From CALOCV01 sp942491955 (GTDB taxonomy: Bacteria > Chlamydiota > Chlamydiia > Chlamydiales > CALOCV01), in contig CALOCV010000048.1 of NCBI GenBank assembly GCA_942491955.1, positions 1 through 64,000 on the forward strand: DNA of 64,000 nt, in the 5' to 3' direction. Positions 33,165 to 42,171 of the stretch are shown here, piece after piece. The notes beneath the pieces are model-generated. The model was not told the DNA's origin. It did no database searches and worked only from the letters and a program-made list of their open reading frames with translations. The translations under genes and the position numbers were made by a program. Position 1 is the stretch's first letter. Each line of letters starts with the position of its first letter.

Positions 33165-35252
33165 ATGGCTATGACGACTCCCGCTTCTCTCAAAAAAACT
33201 CTTAAAGAAATCATCGATACTAACGATTTTACCAAGCTCCATACCTTTCGCGATCCATCCTCATGGAAAAAACTCTCCCCGGATGAGCAAAACGCACTCG
33301 CCTTCCTCTTCCTGAAAAAAGGGAAAAGAGAACTCGAAAATGGTAACGGAAAAGTCTTTGAAAGCTTTGCCCTAGCAGCGGAAATCGCCCCCTCAAATCC
33401 AGAGCTGTTCTATGAACAAGGGAAACTCTATGCAGAACAGTCCCATAATATCCACTGCTTGAAAAATGCCGCTAAATCGTTTGAAAAAGCTGTTTACCTC
33501 CATCAAGATTTTTTCGACGCGCTCTACTCTTGGGCCCATACTCTTACGGTTTTAGGGAACCTTACCGAAGAAGAAACCATTCTTTACCAAGCCGAATCTC
33601 TTTTTATGAAGGCAAGCGAACGCCTTGTTGAAGATAAAAGTTGGATCCAACCCGAATTTTTCTGGCACTGGGGACTCTGCTGGTTCTCCATCGCTCAACA
33701 AGCTGGTGAAGCCTCTGAAGTCTCCAAAGCCATCGAGAAATTCCAAATCGCTGAAAATTTAGGCCTTCAAGATGGATCTTTTTGGAACGATTACGGCAAT
33801 GTTATCGCCAGTTTAGCTAAGCTTCTTGATCACAACGATCTACTTCTTCAAAGTGCAGAACAATATAAGAAAGCCGCTCAGATAGAACCCGATTCTTTCG
33901 ATCCCTATTATAATCTTGCCTCTCTTTACTTCGACCTCCACGAAACAACACCAACCGATGACCTCTTCTTTGATGCCGATGCCTTCTTCCGTACCGCTGC
34001 CCAACTCGCACCCGATTGTTCACAACTGTGGCTTCGCTGGGGATTGCTCTATGTTCGCGAAGGACGCCGTTTCCAAGACCCCCACCGCCTCGAACTCTGC
34101 TTCGAAAAATTCCTTAATGCCGATGCCGCCGAACCCAACCACCCACGTATCCTCTCCTCTTGGGCAGAAGGACAACTCCTCTACGGATCCCTAACCGATG
34201 ACTATGAACAACTCCGCGCAGCAGAAAGGAAAATCATTCGCGCGATTGAAATCGATCCCAATGACCCCGAAATATGGGGCATCTACGGTACCCTGTTTAA
34301 CGAAATCGGCCGCTATTTTAACGATCCCAAATACTACTACCAAGCCATCGAAAAATTCCGTACCGGCCTCTCCCTCGATCCTCAAGACCTCCGGATCTGG
34401 TACGGCCTTGCCACCGCCCACTACGCTCTCGGTGAGCTTAAAGAAGATGTCAACCTCATCGAAAAAGCCGCTAATTATTGCTCCCGCGTCATCGATTGCG
34501 GCGGACATAACGTTCCCCAATTTTGGAACGATTGGGGCGTTGCTCTTACCAAAATCGCCGAGATGACCAATAATAAATTCTATCTCCAAGCCGCAATAGA
34601 GAAATTCAAACGCGCTGTCGGCTGGCCCAATATCCAACTCGATAAAGAAGGAATCCAACTAGAATGGGTCGCTAACTTTGCCAGTGCCTTGGATTATATG
34701 GGTGAATGGACTAACGATGTCGCCTATTCGGAATCCGCTGTACAAATTTTTTCCCGCATTGTTGCCATCGATCCAACCGATGCCCTCTCCCATTACCACC
34801 TCGCCCTCGCCCTATCCCACCTCGCCGAACAAATCCAAGAAAAAGAATGCTTCGAAAGATCCCACCTCAGCTTCAGTGTCTACCTCGATGCCGAACCAGA
34901 AGATGAACTCGCCTGGAACGACTGGGGCGTCACCCTCCTCACCTTCGCCCTCCAACAACGTCAACAAGAAAAAAATGAACTCGCTTACGAACTCTTCCAA
35001 GAAGCCGAAAATAAACTCATGACAGCAAATTCCCTGGGAAATAGACAGTCCCTGTATAACCTCGCTTGCCTATACTCCCTCGCAGGGAACTACGACTGGG
35101 CCCTCCTCTATATCGAAAAAGCCCTCCAACAAAATTGCCTTCCCCACCTCGATGAACTCCTCTCCGACGAATGGCTCGAAGGCCTCCGCCGTACACAAAA
35201 ATTCCACCAACTCATCCAATCCATCACCACAAAAAATACCAAGCCACTCTAA
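33165..35252 (+). CDS. Large TPR-repeat protein
   Basis: About 695 residues of consecutive tetratricopeptide-like helices without signal peptide or membrane segments; repeats recur roughly every 60-70 residues with long spacers (e.g. AIEKFQIAENLGLQDGSFW, SAEQYKKAAQIEPDSFDPYY, AIEKFRTGLSLDPQDLRIW, AIEKFKRAVGWPN). The IEPDSFDPYYNLA-like phrases and W-G/N-D-W motifs (FWNDWGVALTKIAE, AWNDWGVTLLTFA) repeat. Such proteins in Chlamydiae serve as scaffolds or type III chaperone-like factors; no specific role can be read. GTG 33162, ATG 33165 and ATG 33171 are alternative starts. A short hairpin and T-run follow the stop. Confidence 0.8.
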   Translation: MAMTTPASLKKTLKEIIDTNDFTKLHTFRDPSSWKKLSPDEQNALAFLFLKKGKRELENGNGKVFESFALAAEIAPSNPELFYEQGKLYAEQSHNIHCLKNAAKSFEKAVYLHQDFFDALYSWAHTLTVLGNLTEEETILYQAESLFMKASERLVEDKSWIQPEFFWHWGLCWFSIAQQAGEASEVSKAIEKFQIAENLGLQDGSFWNDYGNVIASLAKLLDHNDLLLQSAEQYKKAAQIEPDSFDPYYNLASLYFDLHETTPTDDLFFDADAFFRTAAQLAPDCSQLWLRWGLLYVREGRRFQDPHRLELCFEKFLNADAAEPNHPRILSSWAEGQLLYGSLTDDYEQLRAAERKIIRAIEIDPNDPEIWGIYGTLFNEIGRYFNDPKYYYQAIEKFRTGLSLDPQDLRIWYGLATAHYALGELKEDVNLIEKAANYCSRVIDCGGHNVPQFWNDWGVALTKIAEMTNNKFYLQAAIEKFKRAVGWPNIQLDKEGIQLEWVANFASALDYMGEWTNDVAYSESAVQIFSRIVAIDPTDALSHYHLALALSHLAEQIQEKECFERSHLSFSVYLDAEPEDELAWNDWGVTLLTFALQQRQQEKNELAYELFQEAENKLMTANSLGNRQSLYNLACLYSLAGNYDWALLYIEKALQQNCLPHLDELLSDEWLEGLRRTQKFHQLIQSITTKNTKPL

Positions 35253-35558
35253 CGTCAAAACGTTTTTTTGGGGGGGACCTGTCCCCCCAATCCCCTCTGC
35301 ACTGGGGCCAAAGGCCCCAGACCTCATGGCAGCTTCGCTGCCTTGTGCTTTTCCTAAGACTATGGCGTTTGCCCCGTCACGGTCTCTTCTTTTTTGAGAA
35401 AGCTACCGCTTTCTCAAAAGAAGGCGAGCGCACGAACGGAACGTTCGTGCGATGGGCCTCTCCCTTCGGTCGAGCGGTTGCAATTTTGCATTGGAAATGC
35501 AAAATTGCAAGGTTTTTCAAGAGTCATTACTGGTTTTGAGATGTCACTGATAGCAGTC
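35253..35558. repeat. Intergenic string of GC-rich palindromes
   Basis: No gene. Successive hairpin words: GGGGGGAC-CT-GTCCCCCC (35269-35286), TGGGGCCAAAGGCCCC, GGCAGCTTCGCTGCC, GAGAAAGCTACCGCTTTCTC, CGCACGAACGGAACGTTCGTGCG in parts, then CTCTCCCTTCGGTCGAGCGG. The last items recur almost word for word at 59233-59330 and 59769-59866; related words are at 37880-38095. The first hairpin may terminate the TPR gene. Confidence 0.6.
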
Positions 35559-35720
35559 ATACCAATTCCGGTAAGAAAATGCATAAAGTGGATTCAGGAT
35601 TTTTTTGCGAAATTTGTTTTGGAGATCGCAGCAAACTCTTGTGAGTTTGCAAGATAGAAAAACAGATTGCGCAAAGAAAGATGAAGATCAATTTGTGCAC
35701 TTTCTTACCGGAATTGGTAT
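35559..35720. repeat. 162-bp MITE-like repeat, copy C (inverted)
   Basis: Same element as copies A, B and D in the opposite orientation: after ATACCAATTCCGGTAAGAAA it reads ATGCATAAAGTGGATTC, and ends CTTTCTTACCGGAATTGGTAT. The promoter of the next gene starts 20 bases beyond. Confidence 0.88.
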
Positions 35721-35740
35721 TAGACGAATCCATGCAAATT

Positions 35741-35769
35741 TTGTTTTTTAGTAAGAAATGTGGTATTCT
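35741..35769 (+). promoter_or_regulatory. Candidate promoter of the RhoGEF-like gene
   Basis: TTGTTT (35741-35746), 17-base spacer, TATTCT (35764-35769), 32 bases ahead of the ATG at 35802. Just outside MITE copy C. Confidence 0.45.
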
Positions 35770-35801
35770 TTCTCCTTTTTACTAAGGAAAAGAGGAACGC
35801 C

Positions 35802-37826
35802 ATGACTTTATCGATTCCCGTATCTACCGCGCTTTGCAGCCAAACCATCCATCATTTATCTCCTGCAAAGCGAGAGCATAAGGTCTCTTCTTCTGTATTC
35901 CATAGGCAGAGATCACCATGCCATGTCCGCTTTAAAGAAGCTCTTCACAATCTGTATCTTCAGATTTTACGTTTTTTCCGAGCCATTCCTAACAAGTTCC
36001 GCAGGAAAAAAGTCTCTCCAAAACCACCCGAACCCGCCAAACCCGAACCCATCAAAACCGAACCCATCACAAAAAAAGAAACACCTCCAATCATTCCTAC
36101 TTCTCCACCGATTATTCCAAAGAATTCAGACAACCCTCTTATTGATCCTAAACCGGATAATGATACAGGTAAGAAACTTGACGATCATCTTAAACTCCAT
36201 AACGATGTTCCGCCCCCTCCGCCATCTAATCCTATAACACAGCCGAAGAAAGATCAACCTGATCCAAATTCATCCAATTCGGATGGATCAAAAAAAACCT
36301 TTATATTCTGATCAGGAAAATGAAAGAAACGATTCAACGCCTTCAAAAAATTCAATTATTGCTGACAAACAAACGTGTTCAGAATCACTGAATGATCCAC
36401 CTTCCATAAATCTCAAGGACGAGATACAAGGAATCAGCGATATAGAAGAAGTAAGTTCCGTTGATCCCAAACAAATTAAAGAGCAAAGACAGAAAGAACG
36501 ACTAAATATTTGTAAAGAAATTATTAATACCGAAATCGATTTTTTGAAAAGCCAGATGAAGACTCAACATTATATTAATAGCTTTCTTATGAAAAACCCA
36601 AAAGCAAAAAAAAGAAGCTCTCTCAAACAAGAAATCATTACGTTTTTTGAAGAGACTCAGAAATATCTAGCATCTTCAATAAAAGCAACCAAGACATTTA
36701 TCGAAAAACTAACGGGAAAAAACATTGATTTAAAAAAAATATTTTCATCAAAATGGACTTATAAAGAAGAAATGCGAGATGAAGTAATCCAATGCGGGGT
36801 AAATGCATATGATATAGAGTTTGCTAACTATTATGATGGCAACGATTTCCTACATATTTCTATTCAGTCCTCGAAGTGGCATGTTTTGTCAGAACAAGAG
36901 AGAAACAATATCCCAATTTTACCGACGAATTTATGAAAAGTGCTTTAAAGGGTTGTTTCTCCCAAAGTTCTAATCAAGAAATAGTGAATGCAGGAAGCAT
37001 TGATGACGTTATAAATTGCTATTTCATTGCTATGCAACGGATAACACGTCACAATCTGTTTGTTAAACAACTCATTAATCAAGAAGAAGATAAAGAAGAT
37101 TCAATAGTAAAAAGGATAGGAGAGTTAGCATCAAAAGCAAATGAAGCAAAGCGGGAAGCTGAGGATGAACAAATGATCAAAATCATTGTGGAGCCCGTTT
37201 CAGTAGAAAAGAGGTTAGAAAAAGCTCTATCTTCAGAAGCAAGCGTATTTAGAAAAATCAAGACTGTTGTGTGGGATGATAGTATAATAAGTTTAGCTTC
37301 ATTCCAAGAAATTAAAGAGATGGTTGTCCGTTGGAAAAATTTGCCGAAAGATAATCCAATTAGCAGTGAAAGGGGGAAGAAAATCATCAAACAGATTGCT
37401 AAAAATTTTCTAAAGAAAATTTCTCCAGAATTTCGTGTTAATAAAACATCGGATCAAAACATCGTCTTACCATATTTTATATTTGTAATTAATTATTTAA
37501 TAAAGACAGTAAAAACCAAAGATTTTACTGTCTTTGACAACCTACTAAGCATTGGTCAACAGGGCTTAACCCGACCTGTTGATGTAAGCTCAGTCACTAT
37601 GACACATGTCAAAGAATGGGAAAATTGGGTGGACATAGCCCATTTATTGTGCCAAGGTTGTCAAAAAAAGACTTCCTTCAAAACCTTAGTCGGTTTATTA
37701 CAAACAAGGTACGATTTTCTTACTCAACAAAACAATATTAGTTGTTCTGTAAAAGATAACGAGACAATTCAGACTATTCTTGAAGAGAAAAAAATCATGC
37801 TGGATTTGCTTTCACCAAAGAATTAA
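35802..37826 (+). CDS. Proline-rich protein with a RhoGEF (DH)-like domain, two frameshifts
   Basis: Three overlapping frames form one ~674-residue protein after removing one A from an A8 run (~36290) and adding one C near 36915. The ATG at 35802 has AGAGGA upstream. Residues ~70-155 are proline-rich (PPEPAKPEPIKTEP, NDVPPPPPSNP). Next comes a helical domain resembling Dbl-homology: CR1-like ERLNICKEIINTEIDFLKSQ (~230) and, ~180 residues later, CR3-like FIAMQRITRHNLFVKQLI (~410; compare the eukaryotic PVQRITRYPLLLKEL). The C-terminus is helical and unknown. If correct, this would act on host Rho GTPases after secretion. AT-rich relative to its neighbours. The family call rests on these motifs only. 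Confidence 0.5.
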
Positions 37827-38186
37827 GAAGCTATTTTCGTCTTTGTGCTTTTTTATTGGTATTGGCCGAGCTTGCCGCATTATTGTGCGAAAGCGGTAGC
37901 TTTCGTACAAAAAAAGGAAGCCGTAACAAGACGAACGCTATACCGATTATCAGAAATAACCTTAAAATTTTTCTAGCTTGGCGAGCTAGAAAAATTTTAA
38001 GGTTATTTCTGATAACCGGTATTAGAAGCAAGGTGAGAAGGGGAGGCCGCGGTAGCGGCCGACGGGGGGTGTGGGGGGACTTAGTCCCCCCACGGTCTTT
38101 TTGCTGAAAAAAGAATATGGTACAATTCTGTTTTTGTAGCAACAGGGGTGGGGGTATGTAAATTATTTTTTTTAGGAGTTGTATTG
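37827..38186. other. Gene-free stretch with palindromes before adk
   Basis: No convincing gene. It holds the words GCGAAAGCGGTAGCTTTCG, the long hairpin at 37941-38021, GGCCGCGGTAGCGGCC (38047-38062) and GGGGGGACTTAGTCCCCCC (38075-38093), which belong to the same vocabulary as the other repeat fields. The last may act as a terminator. Confidence 0.55.
37941..38021. repeat. Long near-perfect hairpin
   Basis: Arms 37941-37978 and 37984-38021 are 38 bases long with one mismatch (32 contiguous perfect pairs, 37947-37978 with 37984-38015) around the 5-base loop TGGCG. The AT-rich arm contains CTTAAAATTTTTCTAGC. No T-run follows, so it is not an ordinary terminator. Confidence 0.85.
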
Positions 38187-38798
38187 ATGTCTTCGATAGC
38201 GTTTACGGTAGAGGGAATTTCTTCGGAGGAAGTGGTGAGGGTGCCGATGGTGATTATTCTTTTGGGGCCGCCGGGTTCGGGTAAAGGGACGCAGGCGATG
38301 CGGATTGCTGAGCATTGTAAGATTGCCCACATTTCGACGGGGGAGTTAATTCGGGACAACATCAAGAGGAAGACGCCGCAGGGGAAAGCGTTGCAAGGGT
38401 ATGCCGATAGGGGGCAGTTGGGTCCTGATTCGTTAGTGATAGAGATGGTGGAGCAGCGTGTGAGGGATCCGGATAGTGGAAAGGGGTATTTATTGGATGG
38501 GTTTCCTCGAACGATAGGTCAGGCGGAGGCATTGGATGCGATTCTTCCTATGAATGCCTCGTTACAAGTGTTTCAATTAGAGGTATCGGATGATACGGTG
38601 AGTCGGCGGATTGCGGGGAGAGGAGAGGGGCGATCGGATGATACGCCTGAGGTGGTTCGTGAGCGATTGAAGACGTATCACAATGAGACAAAGCCTTTGA
38701 TCGATTATTACCGGCAGAAGGGCGTTTTGATTTCTATCGATGGAGAGAAGGGGCCTGAAGAGGTTTTTGCAGAAATTCGACAACATTTATCGTGTTAG
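38187..38798 (+). CDS. adk: Adenylate kinase
   Basis: Converts ATP + AMP to two ADP. P-loop LLGPPGSGKGTQ, AMP-binding ISTGELIRDNIK, DGFPRTIGQAEAL and the LID region RRIAGRGEGRSDDTPEVVRERL are clear. The LID is short and lacks the zinc-cysteine insert, as in the short type. From the ATG at 38187 it has 203 residues; GGAG lies ahead of it, while a longer frame from a GTG at 38148 lacks a ribosome-binding site. The first ~18 residues before VPMVIILLGPP are unusual. The stop overlaps the convergent dps gene by 4 bases. Confidence 0.93.
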   Translation: MSSIAFTVEGISSEEVVRVPMVIILLGPPGSGKGTQAMRIAEHCKIAHISTGELIRDNIKRKTPQGKALQGYADRGQLGPDSLVIEMVEQRVRDPDSGKGYLLDGFPRTIGQAEALDAILPMNASLQVFQLEVSDDTVSRRIAGRGEGRSDDTPEVVRERLKTYHNETKPLIDYYRQKGVLISIDGEKGPEEVFAEIRQHLSC

Positions 38799-39262
38799 GC
38801 GAGGTGGCTGCGCAGCATCCAGGCGGTTTTTTCGTGGACGCGGAGGCGTTCGGTGAGGAAATCAGCGCCGCCTTCGTCGCCAAAAGATTGGAGGGCTTCG
38901 ATGAGGGGGCGTATTTCGTTGCAAAGGGTTTCGTGATCGTGGAGGAGGGTTTCGATCATTTCGTTACCGCTGATATTGGTGGGGGATTCTTTTAGTGTAG
39001 CGAGTTCGAGGAAGGTTTTCATGGAACCGGCGGAGAGGGTCTGCAAGCCACGGATGCGTTCGGCGATATCGTCAATGGCGCTGGCGAGTTCTTCGTATTG
39101 TCCTTCGAACATTTTATGAAGAGAGTAGAATCGGGGATCGATGACATTCCAATGGAAATTGAGTGTTTTGACATAGACAACGAAGGTATTGGCGAGGAAA
39201 ATGTTGAGATTTTTTGCGATTTTTTGCGTTGCTGAGGGAGTGATGATGGATTGTTTTGTCAT
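38795..39262 (-). CDS. dps: Dps-family ferritin-like DNA-protection protein
   Basis: 155-residue Dps: a four-helix ferritin-like fold with the ferroxidase signature NFHWNVIDPRFYSLHKMFE (His37, His49) and ELASAIDDIAERI (Asp64/65, Glu68). Dps dodecamers oxidise iron and protect DNA during stress. Its ATG overlaps the stop of the small upstream ORF (ATGA), indicating translational coupling. Confidence 0.92.
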   Translation of the reverse strand: MTKQSIITPSATQKIAKNLNIFLANTFVVYVKTLNFHWNVIDPRFYSLHKMFEGQYEELASAIDDIAERIRGLQTLSAGSMKTFLELATLKESPTNISGNEMIETLLHDHETLCNEIRPLIEALQSFGDEGGADFLTERLRVHEKTAWMLRSHLA

Positions 39263-39417
39263 AACGGCTTCTCCTCAGGCGTTTCGGGAATGGTTTTTTG
39301 TTGAAGATGTTCTGGTAGATCCCTCTCCTGTTCCTCTGTCAGAGAACTTCTGATTAAGTCTTGTAATAAAGGAATCTCATTAGTTGTGACAGGATGTGTG
39401 GTATTGATGGGTTCCAT
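39259..39417 (-). CDS. Small 52-residue protein coupled to dps
   Basis: A short ORF, MEPINTTHPVTTNEIPLLQD to EKPL, preceded by a strong AAGGAG four bases upstream and ending in the ATGA overlap with dps. Composition is acidic and proline/leucine-containing, without membrane segment. The ribosome-binding site and coupling are good evidence for translation; no family recognised. It could be a partner of Dps or a leader whose translation controls dps. Confidence 0.6.
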   Translation of the reverse strand: MEPINTTHPVTTNEIPLLQDLIRSSLTEEQERDLPEHLQQKTIPETPEEKPL

Positions 39418-39547
39418 ATGGTCTCCTTATTTGACTATACCCACTTAGGGAGTGTAGCGATGGGGTTTGAATAAAGCAATAGGGGTCGATTTTTTTTTCT
39501 TTTTTTGCGAGTATGTCTTTATTATTACATCTACAAAAGGAGAAAGG

Positions 39548-39952
39548 ATGTTTTCAAGTGATGTTTCTTGGTGGGGTGTTGTATTTTCCACCGTTATTTT
39601 TGTGGCTGTTACGTTTTGTTGGTATTCGCCTTATTTATTTGGGAAAAAGTGGCTCGAGTTAACAAGGGTGCAGGATATTGAAGCGGGGAACATGGGTGTT
39701 CTTGTCGTGTTGACGTTTTTAGCGGCTTTTTTGATGAGCTATGTGCTGGCAGATATCGCTTCTTTTCTACATGTGGAAAATTTTGGGGAGGGGGCTTTAC
39801 TGGGCTTTTGGGTATGGCTTGGGTTTATTGCCACGATCCATTTGATGGCTGTGTTGTATGCGAAGAAGCCGTTAACACTCTATTTCATTGATGTTGGAGC
39901 TTATCTCGTTTCTTTTGTTTTGATGGGGGGAGTGATTGGTTTTTTTGCCTAA
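39548..39952 (+). CDS. DUF1761-type four-helix membrane protein
   Basis: 134 residues from the ATG at 39548, which follows AGGAGAAAGG; a longer frame from 39467 has no such site. Four hydrophobic segments with WWGVVFSTVIFVAVTFCWYSP and LFGKKWLE at the start, as in DUF1761 proteins (function unknown), and GFWVWLGFIATIHLMAVLY near the end. Confidence 0.78.
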   Translation: MFSSDVSWWGVVFSTVIFVAVTFCWYSPYLFGKKWLELTRVQDIEAGNMGVLVVLTFLAAFLMSYVLADIASFLHVENFGEGALLGFWVWLGFIATIHLMAVLYAKKPLTLYFIDVGAYLVSFVLMGGVIGFFA

Positions 39953-40094
39953 GTCTTCTTCAAAAAGAAGAGAGGTGATCTCTCTTCTTTTCCTTCTCCT
40001 TGCTGCTATGGTAGTTGGGGGAGTTGTGCTTCTTGTAGGGATTTGGCATTATGATGCGTCGCATTTGTATCTTCCTCCTTATGAGCCAATATGA
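39945..40094 (+). CDS. Putative 49-residue single-helix membrane protein
   Basis: TTG-initiated frame: PKSSSKRREVISLLFLLLAA, then a hydrophobic stretch VVGGVVLLVGIW and YDASHLYLPPYEPI. It overlaps the end of the DUF1761 gene, and its stop overlaps the ATG of the hydrolase gene (ATGA), an operon-like position. A basic N-terminus and one membrane helix suggest a real small protein, but there is no good ribosome-binding site. Confidence 0.4.
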   Translation: MPKSSSKRREVISLLFLLLAAMVVGGVVLLVGIWHYDASHLYLPPYEPI

Positions 40095-40889
40095 TCCATG
40101 ATTCTGCAGAAAATCGTTTAGTTTTTTTAGGGACAGGAGGGTCCATGGGAACGCCGATTATTGGATGTTCTTGTCCTGTGTGCACCTCTTCATCGGCGAT
40201 GAATCGACGTTTGCGGCCGTCGGTATTCGTGGAGTATTGTGGACGTTCTTTTCTCATTGATGCGACGCCTGATTTGCGTGCACAAGCGTTGCAGCAGGGG
40301 ATTTGCCGGATTGATGGCGTTTTATTAACGCATGCGCATCAGGATCATACGGGAGGGCTTGATGATTTGCGCGCATTTATTCTTCACCAGAAAAAGCCGA
40401 TTCCTCTTTTAGCCTCGAAGGAGACGATAGAAGATGTGAAGAGGCGGTTTGGTTACATGTTTTCGCGAAGAGTCGGTTCCTCATGTCTTGCTTCCCCGTT
40501 TTGACATTGTAATACCGCAGCAGGAGAGGGGAGTGGAGAGATTTCAAGGGGTTGACATCCATTATTTTTCTTATTTCCAAGTGAAGATGCCGGTATATGG
40601 ATTTCGCTTTGGTTCACTGGCGTATGTTTCGGATATCCAGAGGTATCCAGAGACGATATTTAAAGATTTAGCAGGAGTAAAAATTTTGGTTGTGAGTGCA
40701 TTGCGCAAGGAACCATCGCCACTACATTTTACGATTCCTGAAGCTCTTGCCTTTTCTCAAAGAGTTGGAGCGGAGACAACATGGTTTACTCATATTGGGC
40801 ACGAATTGGAGCATGAAAGTGCGAATCGTGAATTGCCGGCAAATATTCGTTTGGCTTATGATGGCTTAGTGATTCCTTTTTCTTTATGA
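40091..40889 (+). CDS. Metallo-beta-lactamase-fold hydrolase (PhnP-like), one frameshift
   Basis: GTGGSMGTPIIGCSCPVCTSS at the start is typical of PhnP-type phosphodiesterases, with CxCxxC-like cysteines; LTHAHQDHTGGLDDLRAF is the HxHxDH metal motif; later metal ligands are in YVSDIQRY and WFTHIGHE. The two frames meet at ~40462, where ATGTTTTCGC should be ATGTTTCGC (one extra T); corrected length 265 residues. Substrate unknown (a cyclic phosphodiester is likely from the family). Its TGA overlaps the hflX ATG. Confidence 0.85.
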
Positions 40890-42171
40890 AACAATCTTTG
40901 CAAGAGCCATTATCTCCTAAAGCCTATTTGGTTTCGACGTATCCTTTGCCGATGACAAAGGAGATGTGCGACGAGCATCTGCACGAGTTGGCTTTTTTGG
41001 CAGAGACAGCAGGGATTGATGTGGTGGGTCGGATTGCTTGTCCTTTGCGCAAGGTGGATGCGGCACTTTTTTTAGGGAAGGGAAAGCTAGTAGAAATCGA
41101 TGAGGCGCGTCTTCGTGTTGGAGCGGATCTTATTATTTTTGATGATGAGATCACACCTTCGCAGCAGCGCAATTTAGAATCCCTTTTTGGCACCGATGTG
41201 ATTGATCGTACAGCGGTGATTATCGATGTCTTTCAACAGAGGGCGCAATCAAAAGAGGCTCGTCTGCAGGTGGAATTGGCAAAGCTCAAGTATGAGATGC
41301 CACGTCTAAAGAGGCTGTGGACTCATCTTTCACGCCAGCAGGCGACAGGAGGGGGAGGAGCTTATCTCAAGGGGGAGGGGAGAAGCAGATTGAGATCGAT
41401 CGGAGGATCATCAAACGAAAAATCCATCAGTTAGAAAAAGAAATTCGAGAGGTTAAAGATCAGCGTGAGGTGCAGCGGCGAGCGCGTGTACGGCAGCAAA
41501 TTCCGACGTTTGCTCTGATTGGGTATACGAATGTTGGGAAGTCGACGCTTTTAAATTATCTGACGGATGCGGGTATTTTTGTTGAAGACAAACTCTTTGC
41601 CACACTCGATACAACGACGAGAAAATTTCTCTTACCCAACAATCAGGAAATCCTTTTAATCGACACGGTGGGTTTCATTCGGAAACTACCCCATTTGGTT
41701 GTAGCAGCGTTCCGGAGTACATTGGAAGAGGCTTTTGGAGCCGATTTTCTTCTTCATGTGGTTGATGCAAGCCATCCTTTGGCTAAAGAGCAGGTGGAGA
41801 CGACATTTTCCGTACTCAAAGAACTCGATGCGGATAAGAAGCCACTGATGACAGTGATCAACAAATGCGATCTTTGTGAAGATACGTGTTCGATACAAAA
41901 GCTTCGTTTCCTCTGTCCGCGCAATGTGCAGATTTCGGCAAAAACGGGAGAGGGCATGGAAGATTTGTTGACCATGCTTGGGGAGGAGTTAAAAAAACGG
42001 CGCAAGAGGATATTTTTGCGTATTCCGCAGAAAGAGTACCATGTGATTCATGAAATTTTGGAAAATGGAAACATTATCCAACAAGAATATGAAGAGAATG
42101 ATATCCTTCTGGAGGTTGATATACCGTTGATTCTTGTTGGAAAGGTGGAAAAATACCAAAGAGGTGATTAA
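40886..42171 (+). CDS. hflX: GTPase HflX, one frameshift
   Basis: Ribosome-associated GTPase that splits stalled or hibernating ribosomes. HflX N-domain motifs (RKVDAALFLGKGKLVEI, IFDDEITPSQQRNLE, VIDRTAVIIDVFQQRA) in the first frame; the G domain in the second: GYTNVGKSTLLN (G1), TLDTTTRKF, DTVGFIRKLPH (G3), INKCD (G4) and SAKTGEG (G5). The shift is in a G run at ~41385 (GEGRSR should be GEGEKQIEID), needing one extra G; corrected length 428 residues. Coupled to the hydrolase upstream and radC downstream (TAATG). Confidence 0.88.
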
